From contig CM066033.1 of assembly GCA_033557465.1 (NCBI GenBank), positions 710,569,637 through 710,633,636 of the forward strand: a stretch of DNA of 64,000 nt. The letters are read 5' to 3'. Position 1 is the first letter of the stretch. The number at the start of each line of letters is the position of its first letter. Positions 32,606 through 42,441 of the stretch are shown here, piece after piece. The DNA is from Ichthyophis bannanicus (lineage: Eukaryota; Chordata; Amphibia; Gymnophiona; Ichthyophiidae). Both the position numbers and the translations under genes were made by a program. A model generated the notes under the pieces. It was not told the DNA's origin and did not search any database. It saw only the letters and a program-made list of their open reading frames with translations.

Positions 32606-33427
32606 ATGGGGGAGAGCATGTCTGTAAAGAAGTGGCTGGCAGAATACTGCTCCTCTTACGCCGCTGCCAAATTGGCCTGGAGTGCAGAGAGTGATACTAA
32701 AATGGCTGCCGGGAGCATGAGGGAAGCTGAAGCAGTGCTTGATGCAGAATGGGGCTCTGGTGCAGCAGAAACCCTAAAGGCATGGTTGAGTGAACTCCGC
32801 GATGATTTAAAAGCTGAAATTTGCAGTGTGAAGAATGAACTGAAGGAAACTCTGGAGGCGGTAAGGCAGGATGTGGCAGACTTGGAGCACGTATAGAGGA
32901 GATGGAGGGAAATATAGAACAGCATGAAGAGGCCCTAACTGATCTTTAATCTGACTGGGAGTATATAAAGCAAGTGTAGGAACAGCTGCAGGAGAATATA
33001 GAAGATCTTGAGGACAGATTTATTTATTTATTTAGCCAGTTTTGTATACCACCTTATCCTTCAATCAAAGTGGAGATGTAATTCGAGAGTCCCAGTACAA
33101 AGACTGTGAAAATGTATTGCTGTGCTTTATTTAGAGCTTTACTCGCAACGAATGGGCTAGATAAAGATATTGGCAATGCACTGCTCCAAATAGAGAAGGC
33201 CCATCGACAACTGGGGCTGGTGCGGGAGAACCGTCCTAGGGACATTGTGGCTTGCATGAAGTTTTACCCAGTAAAGGAGAGACTGCTAGCCATCTCGAAA
33301 AAACAAGGTCCTTTCAAGTGGGAAGGCTGTAATGAACTCCCACCGGGAACCCTACAACGCCAATGAGAACTATGAGAGGTGAGAACTCTACTTCGGAGGG
33401 AGGGACTGCTTTATAAATGGCAATTCC
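32606..33427 (+). pseudogene. Tx1-type L1 ORF1, N-terminal and central part
   Basis: A heptad-like coiled coil (TLKAWLSELRDDLKAEI, NELKETLEAVRQDVADLEHV) is followed, after a TAG at 32894-32896 and further stops, by GNALLQIEKAHRQLGLV, RPRDIVACMKFYPVKERLL and PPGTLQRQ, typical of the L1 ORF1 C-terminal fold. A ~60-bp LINE-tail fragment interrupts it near 33018-33075. The frame ends at ...YKWQF, where D1 is inserted, and continues at 53257 as PFGLLMTVN. Confidence 0.7.
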
Positions 33428-33439
33428 TTATCGTTCCTC

Positions 33440-33555
33440 CAGTTCAGTCCTCTACCTCTGGGTTGTGCTCCTCCTCCTGCAGCTGGGAGACTGGACATGT
33501 CAAATTAATGACATCACTGGATATAGTCTGCTGGTAACTCCCATAATCCCCAGTG
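33440..33555 (+). repeat. D1 left inverted terminal repeat
   Basis: Reverse complement of 53092-53207 with two differences over 116 bp. The outer bases 33424-33439 (TTCCTTATCGTTCCTC) are copied in the internal complementary region. Confidence 0.95.
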
Positions 33556-34484
33556 TGTGCAGTCTCCACGCAGCAGGAGGACGTAGTGAGCCTAGAGTGC
33601 TGGGCTCACTTGAGGAACAGATAGGGAGCAATAGGTTAGGATAGAGTAATCTAAGTTTAATTGGGCGATTTTCCCTTTAAGTTTCTCTGTCTATTTACTT
33701 TTATTTGCTAGAGGGTACTGTTGCTTTAACAGCAAAGCTGTTTGTGTGGTGAAGTTTGCTCCAGTGCCGGTTCCTGCCTGCCTTTTTTCAGCGGGGCCTT
33801 GGGGAGCTCAGATTCTTACATCTTCAGATCTCTCCTCCTAGACGGGACGGAGGAGAGCTCTGGGCAGGAACGGAGGCAGTTTCCCTGACAGGTCAGAGAA
33901 CGGGGATCTGTCCGGCGGCGGCAGTGCTCTGGTGGTAGGCTCGCCCGGCGGTTCTCCTCACAAATTAAGCATCAGTTGAACCGTGAGGGCTGGAGCCCCG
34001 TCGAAGAGGGGTGAGTTAGATTAATTGCTTCTATTTTCGCGGCACTGCTTGCTTCGGGGGACTGGAGTTGGGCGGGAGTTCTGCCGTCTTCGGCGTGTTT
34101 ATTTTGGCGCCCTTTTTTCTGCGAGCTCAGTAGCGGCGGCCATGTTGGGTGCACGAAGGCCACGTGGCAGCGCTCCGGTGTGAACCCCGGCCCCAGATTC
34201 GCTGCAGCGAGGGAGTCTCCGCTCGCGGGGGTCTGGAAGGGCAGTCCTGCTTCATTTGATAGCGGTCTCGATGCTCCTGCCGTTTTGAATTTTCCTCGGG
34301 CACAGTGTGCACTTTGAAGTGCTGGAGGGGAGTTTTTGTAGAGAAGAGACTGGGTTCTCAGACCGGCGACTACGCTGAGACCAGGGGGGCTGGGCCTGCT
34401 GGCAGGTTATTAGCCCCTGCGGTCCCAATCAAGAATATTTAAAAAAAAAAAAAAACCATATAGTTCTAAAGGACTGTTATCATA
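33556..34484 (+). other. D1 untranslated leader
   Basis: GC-rich leader between the left repeat and the gag Met at 34485. An A-run lies at about 34440-34454. No supported frame. Confidence 0.6.
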
Positions 34485-35257
34485 ATGGCATCACGCCCAC
34501 AGTGTGTGGTCTGCGGCACGCGCAGGAGCACCGTAGCGGAGTCTTGTATTTGCAGAGGCTGTGCCGCGGTGTCCACTGATGTGGAGCAGCAGATGGAAAT
34601 GAAGGCTAGCCCTGAGGGGTCGCTGACGATAGCTCCTGACGGGGAGGAGCTGGGGGCCTCTTCCTCATGAAGTGGGCAGGAGACCTGCGTGGGTCTCCCA
34701 GCGGTGAGACCAGCTTTGGGGGCTGGGCCACAAATAGAAGACATTTGCTCAGATTTTGTGTTGCTCATGCATCAGGCTTTCTGCATGAGACGGCAGGGAA
34801 AGATGCCGGATCCCGCGTCTCTTACCGCGTTTTCACAGCAGCCTAGTCTGATGGGAAAAGGTACTACTTCCCCTAGACCCTCAAAAAGGCCGCGGCCTCG
34901 TGAGCTGTCTTCATCTGATATGGAGGGTAATGGATCAGACGAGGTCGATCCGGATCTGAGATGGACATGGCTGACCTGGAAGAAGGGGATATTCCAGAGC
35001 CGGAGGACCAGGCAAGGATCATTCGGGTGTTTCGAAGGGAAGAGCTGTCAGCTCTTATCACGGAGTCCCTCCAGACATTGAATTTAGCAGCTGCACTAGC
35101 AGAGGAGGAAGAAAGTATGGAGGACCCCGTCATCCAAGCAGTGCGGCAGGCGCAAATAGTGTTCCCCGTCCACCGTGTGGTGGATAAGATGATTCAGGAT
35201 GAGTGGGATCAGCCTGAGTTGGGACTCAGAGGAATTCGAGCGATGAATAGGCTATAT
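34485..35257 (+). pseudogene. D1 gag-like ORF1, N-terminal part
   Basis: It starts MASRPQCVVCGTRRS with a Cys cluster C7-x2-C10-x10-C21-x-C23-x2-C26. A TGA at 34668-34670 (probably a decayed CGA) and a frameshift near 34958 break it. The frame after the shift gives an acidic stretch, then IIRVFRREELSALITESL, VIQAVRQAQIVFPVHRVV and MIQDEWDQPELGLRGI, ending at ...AMNRLY, where the L2 is inserted. The protein continues at 49082 (PLADKDKECF). Confidence 0.8.
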
Positions 35258-35474
35258 TTATTTATTTTTATTTATTTATTACAATTTCTTATATACCGCA
35301 CTATTCGACATCAGCGCGGTTTACATGAAACAAAAAGACCAGAACAACAGGCTGTTCGGTTTTACAGAGAACAGGTGTACAAATTTGGATAACATAGGGG
35401 AACTATTTACATGTAATATCTACATATAGGCATTATGCCAAAGCTCTAGTAAGGATAGTGTAGTTACTATCTCC

Positions 35475-35630
35475 AGGAACAAGCAGGAATGAGTCTTCAC
35501 ATATGGGTACGTCGGTACCGACGGAGTCTGCTCGGGAACGCTTCCCAGCGTCCAATCAAGAGCTTTTGGAAGCATCCCAGCACGCCTGCGTGCTGCCTTC
35601 CCGCCTTTCCCAACTGCCTCTCCTCAGTTT
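35475..35630 (+). repeat. D2 left inverted terminal repeat
   Basis: Complement of 42257-42410. It contains the 14-bp palindrome CGTCGGTACCGACG at 35510-35523. Confidence 0.85.
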
Positions 35631-35844
35631 TCTTTTTTCCGCGGAGCCGGCAGGACGTCCTCCTGTCACCGCAGAAAATTCTTGTTTTAATTTTTTAGTT
35701 TTCTTGTGGTCGCGGCTGTCTTCCCGACGCCACCGGTACCGCCGGTGTTTTCTTTTCTTGAAAACTTTTCCTTTTCCACGGGATATTTTTTCTTCATAGT
35801 GTCCCACGGTCTCTTAGGCCTTTTAGGCCTCTTCTTTTTCCTTC

Positions 35845-36189
35845 ATGGAACCCCCAGACACTTTCTCCAAGAAATGTTCAGACTGTGGCGGTACAACTTT
35901 ATTTTTAGACCCTCGAAGTTGGTGTCTAACCTGCTTGGGTCCTGACAACAATTTGGTAAGAAGATGTTTTCAACATCGAGGCTCCCTCGATACACGGTTG
36001 CCCTCCAACTTCGGGGCACCGTCCCCTTCTTCGTCCACACAGGATCAGGTAACCCACAAACAGTCTGTTAAGACTAGCCAGTCCTCGAATGGTAGGTCTC
36101 ATGCGCAGCATGTAGACGGCTCCGGCCTTGCCTTCGAGGGCCCACTGGCTTCAAAACCCCGGCGGGAGTCTTCGGTCTCCAAAGCCTAT
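35845..36189 (+). pseudogene. D2 gag-like ORF, N-terminal part
   Basis: It starts MEPPDTFSKKCSDCGG..., with a C-x2-C-x12-C-x2-C cluster (CSDC ... CLTC), then LGPDNN and HAQHVDGSGLAFEG, KPRRESSVSKAY. At SKAY the frame runs into an inserted L2 tail and resumes as KGFQVVLG near 36470. The D3 equivalent reads SKAFTGFRDV without the insertion. Confidence 0.75.
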
Positions 36190-36470
36190 TATTTTATTTA
36201 TTTATTTTTATTTAACATCTCTTATATACCGCACTATTATCATCAGCGCGGTTTACATGGAACCAAACATACATACAGAAAAACTGTAGTGCATTTTACA
36301 AGTAACAGGAATTTGAACTTGGTAATAAAGGGAAACTATGTACATTATGTAACTATATACAGTAGTCTATACACATTGGTCACAGTTGAAGTTGTCTTGA
36401 CCTGAGTATGGATGTAGTATTTCTCTTGTGCAAAACTAAATTGGGAAATAGCTTAAGAAGAGGTGGTGTT
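36190..36470 (-). mobile_element. 5'-truncated L2 copy inside D2
   Basis: On the minus strand it starts with an L2 RT end (KHHLFLSYFPI and stop, as KYHLFLKYYP of the host L2). It continues through a 3'UTR to CCGCGCTGATG, GCGGTATATAAGAG and (AAATA)n. The same tail ends the L2 at 35258, so this L2 family inserted into a DIRS that sits in an L2. Confidence 0.85.
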
Positions 36471-38413
36471 TATAAGGGGTTTCAGGTTGTTCTTGGGGTT
36501 CACCCCCCACAGAACATACCTAAGCCGTGTACAGTGGTGGCATCCGCTTCGAGCGGTACCGATACCCCGGCATCGGCACTGGTGTTGGATGAAACACTCC
36601 TCACCAGGGATCGTCATCTGGCATCTTCGGTACCTTCGGGACCGGTGGATACCCTCCAGATTGACTTTCCATTATCGGTACCAACACCGATACTCCAGCC
36701 GACGTCGGTACTCTCCAGATGTGCATCGATAGCCTCGCTTTCTTCGATGCCGAGTCTGAAATCGATCTCCAGTCTGGAGGACTGGGTACCGACTCGCCTT
36801 GGTTCTGGCTCTCGACGGTACTGAAGGCTGGGTTCCGATGATTCGGATCCACAACTCTCGGTTCCCCCGACGCCGATTGAGTTGCCACTGGTTGCCCTTC
36901 CTTCACTGGTATCAGACATGGTACCGAAGTTGGTACCGATGTCCTCATTACCTTCACGGTCGGTGCCTTCCATGCTTCGCTTATCAGGCTCTCTGCCCTC
37001 GATGCCGAGTTTGGAATCGATCTCTAGTCTAGAAGACTGGGTACCAATAGATTTTGGTACCGACAACGATCGATACCGGTGCTTCGGTACCGAGGATAGC
37101 GGCCGGAGGTTTTCGGTTACCTCGGTACCGATTGAACTGTCACCGATGACTGCTCCGATGTCTTTGTCGGGTTCGACTCCGACATCGGTACCGGTATCAG
37201 CATCGGTACCGGTACCCAAAGTAGCATCGTCGCCAATTCCTGCCATGCTTTTTTCAACAGGATCACTCCATTCTATACCAAGCTTGGAGTCGATACCTGT
37301 CATGGATGATGTGGTAAGGATGGGGACTGCTCCTGACAGCCAGTACCAGCAACCATCTTTTAAGCATTCCACACTATACTCTGCAGGATCTTCTATTCCT
37401 ATCTATTTGGATAACTCTATGGATGCTCAGGCTAGTTCTTTAGATCTACCCTGTCCAAGGGCGATTCCTGTTTGGGATCCCTCTTTTCAGAGTTTCCTCC
37501 TGGATATAGCAAGATCTTTTGCCATTCCTATTCCAGGACATGATCCTGCACAGGGCTCTGTTTCTGCCAAAGCAAAGGACAACATAATGCTTCCTTTGCA
37601 TCATTCCTTGCAGGATCTCCTTCTAGGAATGTGGGAAACACCTTTAAGGGTAACCCCACCTCCCAGGGCAACTGATCTTTTATATCAGGTGCCCCCCTCT
37701 CCAGGGTTTCAAAAGACTCAACTTCCTCATCATTCCATAGTAGTGGAATCAGCAATGAGGCGGGTAAAGAGTAAGAAAAAGCACTCTTCTTATCCGCCAG
37801 GTCATGAGTCTAAGACACTAGATGCCTTTGGACGTCAAACCTTCCAGACATCTATGCTTTCTGCAAGAATTCTCTCATATATTTTTATATGAGTCTTTCT
37901 CTTGAGGAAGTCACAAAGCAGTTACATCTTTTGACTCCTTTCCTTCCAGATTCTAGGAGTAAAGACTATTCTTCACTGCTTAAGCATATCCAGAATATTT
38001 CTTGGTTTCTTTCTTGTGCTTCCCTAGACTCTTTTGAGTCTGTTAGCAGAATTTCTGCTATTGCTATAGGAGCACGACGTAAAGCCTGGCTCCAATCTTC
38101 AGACTTGGACAAATGGGCACAACAACGTCTGGGACATACTCCTTGCACTGGAGAAAATCTTTTCAACAAGGAGTCTTTACGTCAGGTTACTCAGTTATCC
38201 ACTGATTTACCTGTTCCTAAGGTTTGTTCTACACCTTCTTCTGTCCCACTAGGTAGGAAATCTCCTACCAAACTTTCTTCCCACAAGAGAAGAAGGTTTT
38301 ATTCATCGCTTGCCCATCATACAAATGTTCCCCAACAGGGGAGGCATCGTCCTGGTCTGAAGAATCCAACCTCTCACCAGGCTCAGCAAACCCAGCATCT
38401 GCAGGGTTTCTGA
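36471..38413 (+). pseudogene. D2 gag-like ORF, central and C-terminal part
   Basis: The first section is dominated by TCGGTACCG-type codons giving SVP/SSVPS-rich protein, with SMPSLKSISSLEDWVPTRLG repeated as SMPSLESISSLEDWVPIDFG. The conserved section follows in frame 36882-37892: FLLDIARSFAIPIPGHD, LHHSLQDLLLGMWETPLRV, PHHSIVVESAMRR, PPGHESKTLDAFGRQTFQTS. A one-base shift near 37889 moves it to frame 37889-38413 (MSLSLEEVTKQLHL, SLDSFESVSRISAIAIGARR). Additional shifts lie near 36820-36880. The fold is unknown; a capsid-like role is inferred. Confidence 0.72.
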
Positions 38414-39779
38414 TCAATCATCATCAGATGCTTGTGACTCTTGGGGTTAGCATCTACAGTTGCTTCTTCTCAATGGAGGCAATCCACCGCTTCATTCTAA
38501 CCCCTACACATGGATCCCTTTCCAAAAGATATCCATTTTTTCTATATTTCTATGAGCTGTCAAGATATTCATGCCTATAGGTCACAGGTTTCTCCTCTTT
38601 TTCCTGCTAGGGAAAGAGGTCTAACCACTATCAAATGATACATGCTGGCACAGGAACTATCTTTCCTTTCTCTAGACTTCCTACTTCGTAAGTCTTCTTC
38701 AGCTCCATTCTCTTCACCCTCTTACCAAGATTTTCCCCTGTAAGAGGGGATTACTTACTGGGAGGCTTTTTCTTCAGCCTCTCTACTTTTCTCACTTTCC
38801 AGTGCAGAGTTTTCCTCTCTGAGTTGCCTCCTCTGCTCAATCTTGCTTTGAGGCAGCTTATCAGACATGTCCAGAGTTTCCTACTCCTGTTCTGTCTCTT
38901 CTTTCTGTTTTTGAACAGTAAGATTCTTTCTGCTGTCTTACTAGCAGCTGCCTATGCAGGAGCCTTAATGTTTGGACCACTGGTTCTTGTCCACAAACAG
39001 CCAGATTGTCCTCCACTAACATTCTGTCTAGTCTTAGTAGTGACTCCAAGTCAGTGCTTTATCTCTCTTGGAGATCATCTCACTACAAGCTTTCTAGATT
39101 GTCTTCTATTCTGCCCTCTCCATCTCCCTGGGTTTGGCAGCATAGTTGGCAGAGATACTGGCTCTTTAGCAGCCAGTTCTATCTCCTCATTCTCCTGCAT
39201 CATGCTCTCTGCAATCTACAGAGCAACTTTCCACTATGGGCCCTTGCTAGAGAGCATGGGGGGGTTTTCTCCAACAGCTATCCTAGCTGGTTAGAAAAGC
39301 CTTTTCAGTCATGTCTCCCATGACTAGAAGGTTCTCCCTTTTTTTACTATCTCCTTTTTTGATATAAAGGACATAAGCCTTCTCTTACGTGAAAGCTCAA
39401 GGAGTTGCCAGTTCCCTGCTTTGGTCCATAGTATTCCCAATCGGGGATATGCTCGTCCTCATGGTAAGAACGCATGATACCTTTGCCCTTCAGAAGGTCA
39501 ACATGGTATCTCATTTCTAGGCGTCTTCTGTCTACTTACCATGCTAGAGTCCTGGAAGACTCGGGACTTGCTGGCTGCACATGGATATTATCCTCTGTTT
39601 TTCACGTAACAGTCCTGGTTATTTTTCACTAACTAGCATTCTTGCAGATCATGACCAGGAGGAACAGATTCTCTATATGTCTTCTCAGGTAGGTTCCACC
39701 TCCTCATTATTAGATGAATCTTTCCTCCCCTCATATCCTATGTGATCACTGTGCTGTAGGCATATCTCTGTCTGTTTAA
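38414..39779 (+). other. D2 3' region, decayed
   Basis: T/C-rich sequence with short frames only. D3 has 1.5 kb between gag and internal region where D2 has 3.7 kb, so part of this stretch may be inserted DNA. I found no RT or recombinase motif. Confidence 0.45.
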
Positions 39780-40820
39780 TTGCAGACACCCATATGTAAG
39801 CCTACATATCCATATTTATTTTTTGTGTGTTTTTTATGCCCTGTCATATCTCACTATAGATATTGTGGTAAGGAGAGTGCAGCTCAGCATGGAAATAAAA
39901 GAGAAAGAAGAACTTTTTCTTCTTTTCGGGGGATGGGTGCACTAGAACACATACACCACAGCAAAATCCCTGAGAGAAACCAAGAGGGTAGAGCTAGGTT
40001 TAAGCCACTCCCAGACTCCATGACAACCCCAGGTAAGAGTAGGAGGTACAAGTGGGTGGAGTCAGAGAGGGAGGTGCCCTGCTCAACGTTTAAGTTTGAG
40101 AAAACAAACAAAGTTGAGAGAAGCAGTCAAGGGAGAAGCAGCCAAGAGAAAGGCAGCCAAGCAAGAAGCAGCCAAGAGAGAAGCAGCCACAAAGAGAGCA
40201 GCAGCAGAGACAAGAGCAGCCAGCACTGCAGCCAAGGAAGCTACAGAGAAGGTTCCAGGCAGAGGACCAAACAGACTGGCAAGAGGGAGAGAGAGAAAAG
40301 GTTGGCTTTGAGAAGGCTAAGGCAAGAGTGCTTAGACTCCTCTGATGAAGGGTCTGTCTGCAGGCAGCAGAAGCCCCAGGAAGGGAAGTGGAGGTCTTAC
40401 CCTGATTCCCTGTCTAGCTCAGAGGCAGAGAGAGTCACAAGCCACAGAAGCCTCAGCCAGGAAGGTGCTGCAACAAGACTCCAAGGTAGGAGAAAGAAAG
40501 CAGTAAAGCCAAAACCCTGTGTTTCTTGCTCTGACTCTGAAGAGAGGTTTAGGCCTGAAAAAACCTGGATTAGGAAGAAGGGGTTTTCAGGAGAAACTGA
40601 ACAGGAGAAGCCCGTTGAAGTCCTACCTAGAGGAGAAGGGGCTATTCAGTGGAATAGGCTGTTTAACCTGTTAAAGAACATTAAGCATAAAGTGCCCGAG
40701 CGTTTTCAAACTTTGCCAAGATACAGCTCAGCAGAAAGCATGGAGGTAGAAGGTAAAGAAAGTGACCTGACTTCAGCTTGTTCTGAGATGGACTGTGATA
40801 TGTGCATTGTGGCTAAGTAA
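39780..40820 (+). CDS. 346-codon open frame of unknown family, Ser/Arg/Glu-rich
   Basis: An uninterrupted frame in otherwise decayed DNA. The first Met of the frame is at 39780; a later start near 40020 is equally possible. Residues ~105-165 are a low-complexity array of SSQ(E/G)RSS-like units from ~15-nt DNA repeats (AGCCAAGAGAGAAGCAGCC). The rest has acidic/Ser patches (SDSEERFRPEKT) and ends EMDCDMCIVAK. No transmembrane segment or known catalytic motif is visible. An AATAAA (41046-41051) about 225 nt downstream, followed by a U5-like stretch ending ATACACA, suggests the end of a retroelement transcript or LTR, but I could not find duplications or paired LTRs. It could be a gag of an unknown element or a chance frame. 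Confidence 0.35.
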   Translation: MQTPICKPTYPYLFFVCFLCPVISHYRYCGKESAAQHGNKRERRTFSSFRGMGALEHIHHSKIPERNQEGRARFKPLPDSMTTPGKSRRYKWVESEREVPCSTFKFEKTNKVERSSQGRSSQEKGSQARSSQERSSHKESSSRDKSSQHCSQGSYREGSRQRTKQTGKREREKRLALRRLRQECLDSSDEGSVCRQQKPQEGKWRSYPDSLSSSEAERVTSHRSLSQEGAATRLQGRRKKAVKPKPCVSCSDSEERFRPEKTWIRKKGFSGETEQEKPVEVLPRGEGAIQWNRLFNLLKNIKHKVPERFQTLPRYSSAESMEVEGKESDLTSACSEMDCDMCIVAK

Positions 40821-41045
40821 TGAAAGCCTGAGAGCAGTGCGAAGCTAGGAATTGTAAATACATGTGCTTTATGATTACGGAATTGAGAAGCATCATAAAG
40901 GGAAAGAAAAGAAAGCCTGTGTAAATAATTCTACTACAACACTGGTTGTAAGCTTTGCTTTAATAGGAGAAGATTATCCTTTATTTTCTTTGACTTGAGT
41001 GTACAACTGCTTTAAAGATTTGTTGCCCACTTGCCACGGAAGCTA

Positions 41046-41051
41046 ATAAAA
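41046..41051 (+). terminator. Possible polyadenylation signal
   Basis: AATAAA within GCTAATAAAATTCCTG, downstream of the 346-codon frame. Confidence 0.35.
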
Positions 41052-41191
41052 TTCCTGTGTGCTTTGAAACAACCACTTGGTTCATTTATCTCTATACACA
41101 ACTACAATCCTTGGTAAAGAGGAATTCAAGATGGCTTCCCGTCCCTACTAGGCGACCGCCTGGTAGGGGCGCGACCGCCACAATATATTCT

Positions 41192-41199
<8 letters not shown>

Positions 41200-41264
<65 letters not shown>

Positions 41265-41275
41265 GATAGATATGT
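41200..41275 (+). repeat. (TC)n then (TA)n microsatellite
   Basis: A compound dinucleotide tract followed by GATAGATA. Just upstream, about 41143-41168, is an imperfect hairpin (CCCTACTAGGCG ... CGCCTGGTAGGG). Confidence 0.9.
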
Positions 41276-41279
41276 ATCC

Positions 41280-42077
41280 ACATACTTATCTATCTCACTG
41301 TCTATCCTCATATAGCTATATGATTCCGACAGAGGGGTTTTACCCGTACCTATGCTACCTTGCAGGTTTGGGATTCTACACATAAAACCACTCCTGTGGT
41401 ACTCAACAATTTGTATACCATAACCTAACGGTTTAGGTACCTCTGAAGCTCTCCATGCCCAATATCTCTCCTAGCTTACCCCAGTTAGGAGAGACATTGT
41501 GGATCTTCAGTTAATCACAGGCTTTAACACCTCAGGCATTTGTCCTCTCTTTTTGGGATACAAGGACTGTGCCTGTTTGTCCAAATCGATTAGCCTTTCT
41601 CTTTTTGCTCCTAAGAGTGTCTCACTCTGCCTCCAAAAGAGCTAGGTTTTTTGTCATAAAGCCTTCCGCTGAAGGCCCACTGTTTTTGGACTACCCCAGT
41701 TTTCCTACTGGGGTTACCTGTTACCTTTCAGGATTCTGACCTCCATTGCTTTTCCTACAGGATTATCACCTCCACTTACAGTGAGGTCCTCTTCAAGGTT
41801 CCTCTACTAGGTTCCCAGTAGATCCATGAACCTCCATACTTCTGTGAAATCCTGTCAGGGGAGGTCCATATTGCAATATCCTTTGCAATATTATTGATGA
41901 CCATCATCATCCACACATGGACTCCTTCTCTGCAGTCCTATGCTAGGTTAGCTGTTCCACAGCATCCTTCTTTCTTCAACTCCTACCCTCCATCCTCAGG
42001 ATGCCTGGTGTTCTGGGAGATAGCATGTTCCAGCCTATGACATGCTGGGACTCCAGGCATCTCAGCTTGGGAGTCCC
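41280..42077 (+). other. D2 distal 3' region
   Basis: No coding frame. The last ~150 nt (TTCAACTCCTACCCTCCATC onward) are homologous to the same part of D3, which fixes this stretch as D2's own. Confidence 0.6.
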
Positions 42078-42172
42078 CATATGTGAAGACTCATTCCTGC
42101 TTGTTCCTGGAGATAGCACAGTTACTTACCTGTAACAGGTGATCTCTGGGAACAGCAGGAATAAGTCTTCAC
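42078..42172 (+). repeat. D2 internal complementary region
   Basis: It joins GTTCCTGGAGATAG (complement of the left end) to CACAGTTACTTACCTGTAAC (complement of the right end), flanked by GTGAAGACTCATTCCTGC and its inverse. Confidence 0.88.
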
Positions 42173-42256
42173 AACCCTCCCACCTCCCCAGGAGTTGTAT
42201 CTCTATCTATCTTTCCTTTCCTCTCTCTCTCTCTCTTTGTCTCAGCTTTAAAACTT

Positions 42257-42410
42257 AACTGAGGAGAGGCAGTTGGGAAAGGCGGGAAGGCAGCACGCAG
42301 GCGTGCTGGGATGCTTCCAAAAGCTCTTGATTGGACGCTGGGAAGCGTTCCCGCGCAGACTCCGTCGGTACCGAAGTACCCATATGTGAAGACTTATTTC
42401 TGCTGTTCCC
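42257..42410 (+). repeat. D2 right inverted terminal repeat
   Basis: Partner of 35475-35630. The outer terminus to 42441 contains CAGGTAAGT at 42426-42434. Confidence 0.88.
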
Positions 42411-42441
42411 AGAGATCACCTGTTACAGGTAAGTAACTGTG

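Larger units (their letters stand above)
35467..42441 (+). mobile_element. D2: gag-only DIRS-like element with further insertions
   Basis: Inverted repeats at 35475-35630 and 42257-42410 and an internal complementary region at 42078-42172 define it. Gag-like sequence spans 35845-38413, interrupted by an L2 fragment (about 36190-36470). The following 3.7 kb hold a decayed 3' region, an unknown 346-codon frame and a (TC)n(TA)n microsatellite, but no pol that I can recognise. It landed at the stop codon of the L2 ORF; joining 35466 to 42442 restores ...HHQRK plus TAA on the minus strand, with no duplication. Confidence 0.8.

Noticed and set aside
39861..41100. Calling the 346-codon region a solo LTR or endogenous retrovirus
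   Set aside because: AATAAA and a TG...CA-like outline can be drawn, but I could not find a target duplication, a second LTR, a primer-binding site or any pol or env sequence.
41057..41383. Frames across the (TC)n(TA)n tract
   Set aside because: They encode simple Ser-Leu or Tyr-Ile repeats from a microsatellite.
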